33,305 nucleotides of DNA, taken from an uncultured Rhodospirillaceae bacterium (lineage in GTDB: Bacteria; Pseudomonadota; Alphaproteobacteria; UBA8366). The notes below the pieces were generated by a model that saw only the letters and a program-made list of their open reading frames with translations, did not search any database and had not been told where the DNA came from. Both the position numbers and the translations under genes were made by a program. Shown here one piece after another: positions 8,105-16,295 of the stretch; positions within the stretch are counted from its first letter, which is position 1; each line of letters begins with the position of its first letter. Location: NCBI GenBank assembly GCA_913043025.1, contig CAJWLM010000027.1, forward strand, positions 1 through 33,305. Reading direction: 5' to 3'.

Positions 8105-9964
8105 TTATTCAATATTCCCCAATTCTGATAACTTTATGATAAATTCTTCAGTTTTACTCTGATCTCTGATTACTCTTTGCAAAGAGGCTTTTGAAATACC
8201 TAGCTGTTTTGCTCTATCGAGCATTTCTAACGCTAGCGCCTTGTCTCCATCTTGAAGTTTTGCAAACGCATAAAAGGCGAGCATTTCGGGAGCAATATCA
8301 ACCGCATCAAGGTGCGGCTCGACCAGTGAGATGATTTTCTTGTGGTCATCCTGTAAATAATACATTGGGATTAGTCGTTTTGTTAAGTTCCAACCACTAT
8401 CGTTAGGCTGCAGCCGCAAGGCTTTTTCAAAGAAGCGTGTTCCTTCTTTTAGATCACCGCATTCCACCCAGATAGAGCCACTCACTATGTATGTATCTGC
8501 TGTAGCCCCTAACTCCGCAGCCTTTTTAGCATACTGTTTTGAAGTCTCACAGTCTTTAGAACCAACTCTGAATTCGACAAGGGCGCGTAAATTATAGGAT
8601 GTCACATCGTTATTTTCTGCGATATCCAAATTTGCAAGTCGTATCAATTCAGCCGTGTCTTGAGCTAAATCAGTCGATTTTCCAACTGTGATTTTAAGGA
8701 CCAGGTTCCATCCCTTTATATTGTACAAGACAGGAGAACTGCTCCCTAACTGTTCCTCAAGTTTCTTAATTATGTTAGTGTGATTTTCATATGCATCCGC
8801 TGTGAATTTAAACCACTCTTCTCGTGAATTTAAAAAAAGCGTCAGTCTTTCGGCCGTACCGTATTTAGAGGCCCAACTTTTCGCTTCTGATCCTGCGACT
8901 GCCTCAATCTGCAAATGTGCAAGGATTTTATCCCCTATTTTGTCCTGAACTTCAAAAATATCTTCCGCAGCAAAGTCAACTTTATCTGTCCAGACGACTT
9001 TATTCAAAGACAAGTCAGCAAGCTGCATTTGTATTCTGGATTGATTGGAAAAAGTTTGAATTGAACCCCTCACAACAAAGTTTGCATTATAAAACTTTTT
9101 AATAAGTGCATCAGAAAGTTGCTTTGATCTGGCATCCAAACTCGTACTACTAGAGAGTACACTAATACCCGTGTAACGGGACAGGCTTGAGATCATACTT
9201 TCCGTTATTGCAGTACTTAAATTCTCGCCTTCTTCTGAAGACGACAAGTTTTCAAAAGGATAGACCAGCATAACGGGTGAGGATGAGTTAACGGCTGCTA
9301 ATTGAACATCAGAAGAAGCTTGGTCTTTTAGGATTGGATGAAATAGTCCCCAAAATATTACTAAGCCCAAGGCAATAACAGAAACTACAGCTGTAACCAT
9401 GAAAAATTTTGACGTTGTTCCATTTATTTTTCTTTTTTGAGATGGCTCTAGAAGTAAATCAAATGCATGGAATTCGTTCTGCTTTACTTTTTGAACGCCT
9501 AGGTCGTGGAATTTGTATGCCGTTTTGCCTTTGACGAAGTCGTGAATGACCTTTGCGATCGTAATGCCGCCCGTTTGGGCTAAAGCCTCAAGCCTTGCTG
9601 CAATATTAACCCCATCTCCCAACAAATTATCTTTTTCTTTAACCACATCACCAGAGTTAATTCCTACACGGAACTCTAGCTTTACTGAGGTCTCTTCTAA
9701 CGAATTTCTTTCTTTGACGAGGGTTTGAAATTCTACTGCACATTCGACGGCTGAAACTGCGCTTGGGAACTCTGCAAGAAATGAGTCACCTCCAGTATTA
9801 AACAAACGTCCATTGTGCTTTTCAAAAAGCCCTTCCAAGATAGCTTCACATGCACGCAGATTGTGAATGGTTTCACTCTCGTTGGCTTCCATATGCTTGC
9901 TGTAACCAACAACATCGGTGGCAAAAATAACCGCAATCTTTCGTTCAATCTTTTCCTTGGTCAT
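8105..9964 (-). CDS. class III adenylate/guanylate cyclase with FlgO/TolB-like and TPR regions
   Basis: A 619-residue protein starting at ATG 9964 (a TTG four codons upstream is also possible). Residues about 8-175 form a class III cyclase homology domain with both metal aspartates: Asp17 in FATDVVGYS and Asp60 in NTGGDSFLAEF. The substrate and transition-state segment GVNIAARLEALA follows. A single membrane segment lies at about 192-212. It is followed by a TolB/FlgO-like N-terminal fold (PFENLSSSEEGENLS, then VVRGSIQTF), and the C-terminal 250 residues contain TPR-like helices. The layout places the cyclase in the cytoplasm and the sensor/TPR part outside. It probably makes cAMP; its signal is unknown. 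It stands alone, transcribed toward the retinal operon. Confidence 0.85.
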   Translation of the reverse strand: MTKEKIERKIAVIFATDVVGYSKHMEANESETIHNLRACEAILEGLFEKHNGRLFNTGGDSFLAEFPSAVSAVECAVEFQTLVKERNSLEETSVKLEFRVGINSGDVVKEKDNLLGDGVNIAARLEALAQTGGITIAKVIHDFVKGKTAYKFHDLGVQKVKQNEFHAFDLLLEPSQKRKINGTTSKFFMVTAVVSVIALGLVIFWGLFHPILKDQASSDVQLAAVNSSSPVMLVYPFENLSSSEEGENLSTAITESMISSLSRYTGISVLSSSTSLDARSKQLSDALIKKFYNANFVVRGSIQTFSNQSRIQMQLADLSLNKVVWTDKVDFAAEDIFEVQDKIGDKILAHLQIEAVAGSEAKSWASKYGTAERLTLFLNSREEWFKFTADAYENHTNIIKKLEEQLGSSSPVLYNIKGWNLVLKITVGKSTDLAQDTAELIRLANLDIAENNDVTSYNLRALVEFRVGSKDCETSKQYAKKAAELGATADTYIVSGSIWVECGDLKEGTRFFEKALRLQPNDSGWNLTKRLIPMYYLQDDHKKIISLVEPHLDAVDIAPEMLAFYAFAKLQDGDKALALEMLDRAKQLGISKASLQRVIRDQSKTEEFIIKLSELGNIE

Positions 9965-10088
9965 GTTTACTTTCAAATATTTTTCATTTCAGTCAAAGGA
10001 CGTATGACATTAATTAATCAAAAATATATTTGTTTGTGGAGTCATTCGTTACGGAATTTACTTTCATGTTAACACCCACTGTTAAGGC

Positions 10089-10646
10089 ATGGTGTCTGCC
10101 TTATACATAATCAACCCAATGACATATAGTTATCCAAGGTTACAGAAGAGAAATAATTATATTTTCTCTATAATAAAAATAAACAAAATGTGTACTACAT
10201 TGTTTAAAAATAATTCTTGCGAAGTGCCAGAGTTTTCCACGTATTGCGATGAGGGTGGTTTTGCAATGAGTGAAACAGATGCTACTATGCCAGTGAATTC
10301 GATATGGCTTTGTTACCCTGGAAATAAAAATATTGGAGGAAACCCTTTATACCATGAAATGGCGCATTTGCTGCAGCAGATTATCTTTGAAAGTACAAGT
10401 GACCACCAATTTTATCAAACACTTCCTGATCTAGTTGATCAGGCATATGAAAGGCAAATTGTTTCACGTTATTTTCCAGCGGGTGAAGTTTGGGCCGTTG
10501 CGGTGGAAGGATACATGATGGATGGTGGTGTTGATTATAAATCTTCTTACTCCAGCCTCCAAATGATCAAAAATGAACACCCTGAAATGTATGATCTGAC
10601 AACTAGATATTTTCCAACATCACCTGCAGATTATTGGCAATTTTGA
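10089..10646 (+). CDS. zinc metallopeptidase-like protein, possibly N-terminally truncated
   Basis: An open frame of 185 codons. It contains a zincin motif HEMAH (His89, Glu90, His93). A downstream acidic segment, GEVWAVAVEGYM, holds Glu133 and Glu140, either of which could be the third zinc ligand of a gluzincin. Four cysteines (residues 35, 44, 53, 75) precede the motif, which fits an exported protein, yet no signal peptide is visible and the frame is closed by a stop just upstream. So the 5' part of the gene may be lost. An internal ATG at 10266 with GAGGGTGG seven bases upstream would give a 126-residue product still containing HEMAH. Not assigned to a named family. It lies beside the repeat copy at 10816. 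Confidence 0.5.
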   Translation: MVSALYIINPMTYSYPRLQKRNNYIFSIIKINKMCTTLFKNNSCEVPEFSTYCDEGGFAMSETDATMPVNSIWLCYPGNKNIGGNPLYHEMAHLLQQIIFESTSDHQFYQTLPDLVDQAYERQIVSRYFPAGEVWAVAVEGYMMDGGVDYKSSYSSLQMIKNEHPEMYDLTTRYFPTSPADYWQF

Positions 10647-11571
10647 AAATATTTTATCAGGAGTGTGTAGTTATTTTCTATATAATGAATATGCATACTT
10701 GGTATTGTCATCTGAAATAGCATGTAGGTGTTTACAAGACTGATATGTGTCACCATCACCCATCTCTTACCCCATATTAGTAGCAAAAAGGATTTGACCA
10801 AGTTATGCATGGGCCGTGACTGTATAAGCTGTGGTATATTTTAAGGTATCACTGAGGCAGTAGTTGATTATGAATCACGCATACGTAAGCTATTAATATT
10901 GCTTATAGAAGTTTATGTATCGTGCTATAATTAGCATGTAAACCATCTCTCGGGTGCGCTGTAAAATCAACGGATTAGCGGAATTCAGTTTTAAGAATAC
11001 GGGATACTGCGTAATTTACTCTTAAAACTGCGAGTGGTGAGCGCTTCAATAAAATGGATATGACCAACCAATTTTTTAAGTTTGGGGGATATCAGCCCCC
11101 TCGGAAGCTAGGATTAGCTGCTAATTTAAAAGAGATTATTTAGTAATCTAAAGCATTGTTTCCATGACAAATTGCGACTGACATTATGTGCAGATGCGCG
11201 ACATTTCTTCATGTCCTCTTTAGGGCTGTGCTTTCACTCCGGTATTTCCCTATGCTTAACTTTGATTTGATCGCGCAGTCCTGACCTGGTTAATCTCTTA
11301 TGGCTCGGATTATTTTTTTTAACTGACGAAAAATCCAAAAACTTCCCCTGAAAAGTTTTCCCATATGCCTAAACAGACTTCATTGGTAGGGCGTTAGAAT
11401 TGCCTCATCGGCTGGATACCGCGTCATTGCACTACGGTTCAAGATGAACCTCAATCTCATGATGCAAACGCAATATGTCTTCTTCACTGTGTCTCATTTG
11501 TGCCATTCGCCTTCCTCCTAAAGAGACGTTTAGAAAATCCATGATTTTGTTCTAGGGAAGAAGGGCAAATG
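10647..11571. other. 925-bp intergenic region with repeat copy 2 and hairpins
   Basis: No intact gene seen. It holds repeat copy 2 (listed separately), a GGGGG / CCCCC hairpin around a GATATC core at 11084-11100, and a perfect 6-bp hairpin AGATTA / TAATCT at 11133-11149. Short minus-strand frames between about 11160 and 11420 are too broken to name and may be remnants of a lost mobile or accessory gene. The junction marks the end of the retinal/cyclase segment and the start of the amide operon. Confidence 0.4.
10816..10959. repeat. 144-bp dispersed direct repeat, copy 2
   Basis: Same orientation as 35-178 and about 81% identical without gaps. The stem GTAAGC / GCTTAT (one end pair becomes G-U) around a 10-nt loop and the terminal CTCTCGGGTGCGC are kept. 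Differences are densest in the segment just before the conserved end. Together with copy 1 it brackets about 10.6 kb containing the retinal operon, the cyclase and the zincin-like gene. Confidence 0.75.
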
Positions 11572-12024
11572 TCAAAGAAGCTTATTCAAGCTTTCCAAGG
11601 CTTCGTGGATCAACGCCGCCTTTTCGGGGCCTAATTGTTCCACCACTGTAGCATTTTGGTGAATGGCTGGTTGGCGGACGTTTTGAACAAGATCTAAGCC
11701 CATATTGGTAAGAACCAATGTAACCTGCCTTTGATCTTCACGGCTGATTTGGCGTTGAACAAGCCCGTCTGCTACCATTCGATCAACCATTTTTGTCAGT
11801 GCTGGTGGATTCATTAGTACTACTTTAGCCAGATCGCTCATGGTTAGGCTGTCGGTTTGATCCAAAGTTTCCAATACCCGCCAAGTCTCAACTTGAATTC
11901 CAAAAGAGTTTAGCTGTTTGTTCAAGTTCACGTGCAATTTTCGATGTGTTGAAGCCACCGCATACGAAAAATACTTGTCTAGTGGTAATGGGCTAGCCGT
12001 CATTATATTGTTCCAAAGTTCCAA
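11572..12024 (-). CDS. MarR-family transcriptional regulator
   Basis: A winged-helix regulator of about 143-150 residues. Starts are TTG at 12024 (AAGGTG four bases upstream) or ATG at 12003. The recognition helix region is SLTMSDLAKVVLMNPPALTK at about residues 56-75, followed by the wing (GLVQRQISREDQRQVTLVLT), both typical of MarR. It is divergent from the amide operon with only 76 bases between the genes. It therefore very likely represses both itself and the operon and is released by a small ligand such as an amide-derived carboxylate. MarR proteins often sense aromatic or fatty acids; the ligand here is inferred. Confidence 0.85.
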   Translation of the reverse strand: MELWNNIMTASPLPLDKYFSYAVASTHRKLHVNLNKQLNSFGIQVETWRVLETLDQTDSLTMSDLAKVVLMNPPALTKMVDRMVADGLVQRQISREDQRQVTLVLTNMGLDLVQNVRQPAIHQNATVVEQLGPEKAALIHEALESLNKLL

Positions 12025-12038
12025 CTTTCACCTTAATT

Positions 12039-12066
12039 TAGTTGACTTGGAAACGAAAATCAATTG
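12039..12066. promoter_or_regulatory. candidate MarR operator between divergent genes
   Basis: Imperfect inverted half-sites TAGTTGA (12039-12045) and TCAATTG (12060-12066) match at 5 of 7 positions. Their centres are 21 bp apart, two helical turns, in the short divergent spacer. The position suits autoregulation and operon control. The sequence match is modest. Confidence 0.3.
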
Positions 12067-12100
12067 CGATACTGTGTAATCCAAGGAGTGCAATCGAAAA

Positions 12101-13249
12101 ATGCAAGTATCGAATTGGAAATATTCCTCTGTTGGGGTGCCGCACACTATTGCCTCACCTTTCGACGAGCGGTTGTTAAGCCCATCAAAAGCATTTCGCA
12201 TTGCACTGCTGATACCTATGTGTGGCTCTGCAGGGCTCTGGGCGCCTTCGTGTATCGCCTGTGCTCAGGTTGCCATCGAGGAATTAAACAAAGCCGATGG
12301 TATTGCAGGACGACAAGTGCAATTGATAATGGTCGATACTGCAATCGAGACCAATGCACCCGTTGAAGAGCTAATAAACTCGCTTATTGAAACGGAATCG
12401 GTGGATGCAATTGTGGGCATGCATATTAGTTCAATGCGTCAGAGACTAAGCAAAGTTGTGCAGGGCCGCATTCCATATATTTATACTCCTCTTTATGAAG
12501 GTGGGGAAAACGGCAAGGGAATATTTGCAATCGGCGAAACACCGGCTCAGCAACTGGGCCCTGCGATGGATCATTTGCAAGCAATTTACCGACCAAAAAA
12601 ATGGGCTCTCATTGGAAATGACTACGTTTGGCCACGATCTTCAAATGCCTACGCGAAAACGAAAATTGCAGCGCTTGGGTCAAAATTAAGCTATGAAAAA
12701 TATTTACCGTTTGGTCAGCCAAATTTTTATAGAGAAATTGAGGAAATTACTGCGTCCGGCAGCGAAGCCGTTTTAATCTCTTTAGTGGGGCAAGACGCTG
12801 TTGAATTCAATCGTAATTTTGGGGCGCTAAATGCGCATGAAGCTATGATCAGATTGTCCTGCGCAATTGAGGAAAATGCGCTATTGGCCAGTGGATCTGA
12901 CGGGCTGAAGCGTTTGTTTTCTTCGTCTTCTTATTTTGCGTCTCTTCAGTCTGAGCAAAATGCTGCATTCAAAGAAAAATATTATACATTGCATGGTGAC
13001 CGAGCCCCAATGCTAAATGCTTTGGGTCAATCAACATATGAAGGCATCCAGTTTTTGAAAGAATTGATTCAAACGCATGGAGAGGGCTGGGCGGATTTTG
13101 GAATGCCACGTCGCGCACCGCTGATTTATAAAAGTGTACGCAACGCAAAATTTATTTCAAACGACCAAAAGTCATCTCCGATCTATTTGGCTAGAGCAGA
13201 TGGTGTTATGTATAGTGTTGATAAAAAATTAATAAAAACAATAGATTAA
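12101..13249 (+). CDS. AmiC-like amide-binding protein without signal peptide
   Basis: A 382-residue periplasmic-binding-protein-fold (type 5, UrtA/FmdD/AmiC group) protein. AAGGAG lies 12 bases before the ATG. There is no hydrophobic leader: the ligand-binding fold starts near residue 31 (FRIALLIPMCGSAG), so the protein should stay in the cytoplasm. It parallels Pseudomonas AmiC, a cytoplasmic amide sensor. It shares signature stretches with the exported binding protein at 14994 (YEGG then TPAQQ with the same spacing), so the two look like paralogues. Likely role: intracellular sensing of the imported amide or control of a partner; transport is less likely without export. No antiterminator AmiR homologue is visible nearby. 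Confidence 0.72.
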   Translation: MQVSNWKYSSVGVPHTIASPFDERLLSPSKAFRIALLIPMCGSAGLWAPSCIACAQVAIEELNKADGIAGRQVQLIMVDTAIETNAPVEELINSLIETESVDAIVGMHISSMRQRLSKVVQGRIPYIYTPLYEGGENGKGIFAIGETPAQQLGPAMDHLQAIYRPKKWALIGNDYVWPRSSNAYAKTKIAALGSKLSYEKYLPFGQPNFYREIEEITASGSEAVLISLVGQDAVEFNRNFGALNAHEAMIRLSCAIEENALLASGSDGLKRLFSSSSYFASLQSEQNAAFKEKYYTLHGDRAPMLNALGQSTYEGIQFLKELIQTHGEGWADFGMPRRAPLIYKSVRNAKFISNDQKSSPIYLARADGVMYSVDKKLIKTID

Positions 13250-13375
13250 AATTTTTAATTGAAAAAGAAACTAAATACTTGAAATGGAAAGTAAAGTAAT
13301 CCAAAGTCGACCTTAGACAGATTCGAGGTCCTTAGAGCACTAGTGTGCCCTCGCAATCCAAGGGAGGTCGCGCTG

Positions 13376-14983
13376 ATGCTGATTGTTAATCTGGCTGTTG
13401 CTTTAGCTGTTTTTTTGGTCGGAATTTGGTTTTTTCAACGGTACTTTGCGAAAGCCACTCGGGACATGGCGCTTGTGCGGACCGGTTTTGGTGGACAGAA
13501 GGTTGTGTTAGATGGCGGCTGTCTTGCTCTTCCAATTTTGCATCAAATACAAAAAGTGTCGATGGGTGCTATTACGCTTCGCATTGAGCGCAAAGGAACT
13601 GCGTCACTTCTGACAGATGATCGGCTTAGGGCTGATGTCGATATGTCTTTTGAGTTCCGCGTGGCGCCGTCAAAAACATCTGTAGCGCTGGCGGCACAGT
13701 CGCTTGGTGGACGCATCTCGCGCTCTGGTGCGGATATTGAAGAATTACTGTTTGGAACAGTTTTAAATGCCATTCAGAATGCGGCGGCCATTCGCCAACT
13801 AACAGAAATTCACACTGACAGAGCCGCTTTTACTGAAGAGGTGTCACAAGCTATTTCAGAGCAGGCAAACAAATTTGGCCTCGAACTCATTTCCGGTGCG
13901 TTGCTGTCTACGGATCAGAGTGATTTAAGCCAGCTAAATGAGCAAAATATCTTTAATGCCGAAGGTATGCGAAGGGCAGCGCAATTGGTTTCGGATCAGC
14001 GAAAAGAGCGCGTACTAATCGAAACAGAGGCTGAAATCTCTGTTCGTGAAAGCAAGCTGGTCGAGGTCCAGCGGCGTTTAGATATTGAACGATCAACGCG
14101 CGAGGCGGAAATCGCCCAAAGAGAACATCTGGTTAGATTGCAAGCAGAGTCTGAGGCTTTATCTGAGGTGCACAAGATCGAAGCTCAAAAGTCATCGGAA
14201 ACGGCTCGCATAGAGCAGCAGCAGGATATTGAATCCGCAAAGGTTAAAAATGACGAGGTGCTAAGGCGCAAAGAGATGACCGCCATTCTTGCACTTGAGG
14301 AAACTAAAATACAAAACGAAATGCAACTTGCTCAGTTGCGTGCTGAAGAGGCTAAGGTAAAGGCAAGCGAAGAATCATCACGTGCGCAGGTACTGTTGGC
14401 GGCCGAATCCGTACAAAAACAAAAAGAAAAGGCAATTGCTGAACGCGATCAAGAAATTTCCTTGCTTAAACTAGAAAAAGAGTTGGCAATCGAAAGAGCC
14501 AGAGTCAAAAATAACTCTGAGACACAAATTGCCCAGGCAACGGCCAATGCAAAGGCCGTTCAGGCAAAATCCGAAGCAGATTTAAAGCGCATGGAGGCCG
14601 AGGCCAAAGGCCGAGCCGCCCAGATCGCTGCCGAAAATGGCCTTAGTGAAGCCGTTATTGCAATGCGATTGGAGGAGCGTAAGCTGGACCGCCTCCCTGA
14701 AATTATGACTCAAATGATGAAACCGGTGGAAAAAATAGACTCGATCCGCATCAACCAAATCGCTGGTATTGGCGGGGGCGCAAATGAGTCTAACGGCGGT
14801 GTGGACGGCGCTTTTGGGGCCGCCATGGATCAAATTCTAGGAATGGCTGTACGTTTGCCCGCCATGAAGCAAATGGGCGAGGAAATTGGTGTTGACTTCG
14901 ACGCAAACCTAGCTGGCCGCACGGCGGATTATGCCAATCGCATCAAATCTAAAACAGAAACCGAAAAGAACAAAAAACCCTAG
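13376..14983 (+). CDS. flotillin-like SPFH/Band 7 membrane protein
   Basis: A 535-residue protein. I chose ATG 13376 because AGGGAGGT lies eight bases upstream; an open GTG at 13343 would add 11 residues. Residues about 2-20 form one membrane segment, followed by an SPFH domain (about 25-190). A long Ala/Glu/Lys-rich coiled coil runs from about 195 to 415 with repeated heptads (VRESKLVEVQRRLDIERSTR and similar). A C-terminal tail has Gly/Asn-rich and methionine-rich segments. Flotillin-type proteins form membrane scaffolds or microdomains. Its place between two binding-protein genes in an ABC transporter operon is unusual and suggests it organises or protects the transporter; that is inference. 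Confidence 0.8.
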   Translation: MLIVNLAVALAVFLVGIWFFQRYFAKATRDMALVRTGFGGQKVVLDGGCLALPILHQIQKVSMGAITLRIERKGTASLLTDDRLRADVDMSFEFRVAPSKTSVALAAQSLGGRISRSGADIEELLFGTVLNAIQNAAAIRQLTEIHTDRAAFTEEVSQAISEQANKFGLELISGALLSTDQSDLSQLNEQNIFNAEGMRRAAQLVSDQRKERVLIETEAEISVRESKLVEVQRRLDIERSTREAEIAQREHLVRLQAESEALSEVHKIEAQKSSETARIEQQQDIESAKVKNDEVLRRKEMTAILALEETKIQNEMQLAQLRAEEAKVKASEESSRAQVLLAAESVQKQKEKAIAERDQEISLLKLEKELAIERARVKNNSETQIAQATANAKAVQAKSEADLKRMEAEAKGRAAQIAAENGLSEAVIAMRLEERKLDRLPEIMTQMMKPVEKIDSIRINQIAGIGGGANESNGGVDGAFGAAMDQILGMAVRLPAMKQMGEEIGVDFDANLAGRTADYANRIKSKTETEKNKKP

Positions 14984-14993
14984 GGAGAAAACT

Positions 14994-16214
14994 ATGAAAC
15001 TCAACAGAAGAAAATTTTTAGCAACAACGGCTGCAGTGGCTGCCGCCGTCGCAGTCCCCAGTATTTCACTAGCTGGCGATACCATAAAGCTTGGATCGGT
15101 ATTGGACACATCTGGCGGTTTTGATGCCTATGGAAAGCCAATGAACATGGCGCTTCAGCTTGCTGTTGAAAAAATTAATGCCGATGGTGGCCTTTTGGGC
15201 AAACAGGTAGAAGTAATTGGCTACGATACGCAATCTGATATGGCCCTTTATACGCAATACGCCCAACAGCTTGTCCGACAGGATAAAGTTGATGTGGTTC
15301 ATGGTGGTATTTTGTCTGCGTCACGCGAAGCTATTCGGCAAACCATGAGAAAATCTAAAACTCTATACTTCTATAATGTTTTGTATGAGGGCGGTGTTTG
15401 CGACCGAAATATCTTTATCAACGGTGTAACGCCAGCTCAGCAGGTAGAAGCTTTGGTGCCTTATGCGATGGGTAAATCTGGCAAGAAGGTATATATTTTA
15501 GCTGCTGACTACAATTATGGTCAGATCACCGCCGAGTGGATCAAAAAGTATGTTGCTGAAAATGGTGGTGAAACTGTTGGTCTTGATTTCTTCCCGCTGG
15601 ATGTGTCTGATTTCGGCTCGACAATCGCAAAAATTCAGTCCGTTGGCCCGGATTTGGTGATCGCGCCACTGGTAGGCGCTGCGCATCTTTCATTCTTCCG
15701 TCAATGGGCGGCCTCGGGGATGAAAGATAAAATTGCACTGGCCTCCACAACAATGGGCGTCGGCAACGAACACAAGGTGCTAAATGCGGCTGAAACGGAC
15801 GGTATAATGGTTGCTTACAACTATTCTCAAGACATAGACAGCCCGGCCAATAATGCGTTTAAGGCAAATTGGGAAGCGGCCTTTGGAGATAGCAACTCTA
15901 TTCATGAAATTGCAGTTTCCAACTATCAAGGCGTTCTGACTTGGGCCGAGGGTGTTCGAGCGGCAGGAAGCCTGGATCGGGATGCGGTTATTGCTGCTCT
16001 TGAAACCGGTATTTCCATCGACGGCCCGGGGGGCAAGGTCACGGTAGACCCCAAAACCCACCATGCAGTTCTTGATGTTCATTTAATGGAAATGGAAAAT
16101 CAGGGAATGCGGGTTGTTAAAACGCTTTCCCAGCGCCAACCGATTGATACCCAAGCGGTTTGTGATTTGGCGGCCAATCCAAACGATAACACACAGTATG
16201 AAATCAAATTCTAA
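14994..16214 (+). CDS. Tat-exported amide/urea-type ABC substrate-binding protein
   Basis: A 406-residue protein starting at ATG 14994 with AGGGAG six bases upstream. The N-terminus has a twin-arginine signal (NRRKFLATTA) and an Ala-rich core, with cleavage likely near residue 27. The mature part is a Peripla_BP_5/UrtA-FmdD-type fold (DTIKLGSVLDTSGGFDAYG, then VNADGG-like and YEGGVCD segments). It should deliver an amide or urea-like ligand to the permeases encoded downstream. Export folded through Tat is less common for this family than Sec and suggests a cofactor or early folding. It is separated from the permease genes by a strong hairpin at 16244-16268. Confidence 0.85.
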   Translation: MKLNRRKFLATTAAVAAAVAVPSISLAGDTIKLGSVLDTSGGFDAYGKPMNMALQLAVEKINADGGLLGKQVEVIGYDTQSDMALYTQYAQQLVRQDKVDVVHGGILSASREAIRQTMRKSKTLYFYNVLYEGGVCDRNIFINGVTPAQQVEALVPYAMGKSGKKVYILAADYNYGQITAEWIKKYVAENGGETVGLDFFPLDVSDFGSTIAKIQSVGPDLVIAPLVGAAHLSFFRQWAASGMKDKIALASTTMGVGNEHKVLNAAETDGIMVAYNYSQDIDSPANNAFKANWEAAFGDSNSIHEIAVSNYQGVLTWAEGVRAAGSLDRDAVIAALETGISIDGPGGKVTVDPKTHHAVLDVHLMEMENQGMRVVKTLSQRQPIDTQAVCDLAANPNDNTQYEIKF

Positions 16215-16243
16215 AGCAATTTGATTCACGAATAAATATCCCA

Positions 16244-16268
16244 ACGCCGCCAACCTTGTTGGCGGCGT
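16244..16268 (+). terminator. perfect 10-bp hairpin between binding-protein and permease genes
   Basis: ACGCCGCCAA and TTGGCGGCGT pair perfectly around the loop CCTTG. No T-run follows, so full rho-independent termination is unlikely. Such stems between binding-protein and permease genes usually stabilise the upstream mRNA or reduce readthrough, raising the binding protein relative to the membrane parts. Confidence 0.6.
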
Positions 16269-16295
16269 AACGCGCCCAAACAATACAGGTAAAAA

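Noticed and set aside
14113-14620. Tandem repeats in the flotillin-like gene
   Set aside because: The repetitive look comes from Ala/Glu/Lys/Gln-rich coiled-coil heptads; there is no exact DNA repeat unit.
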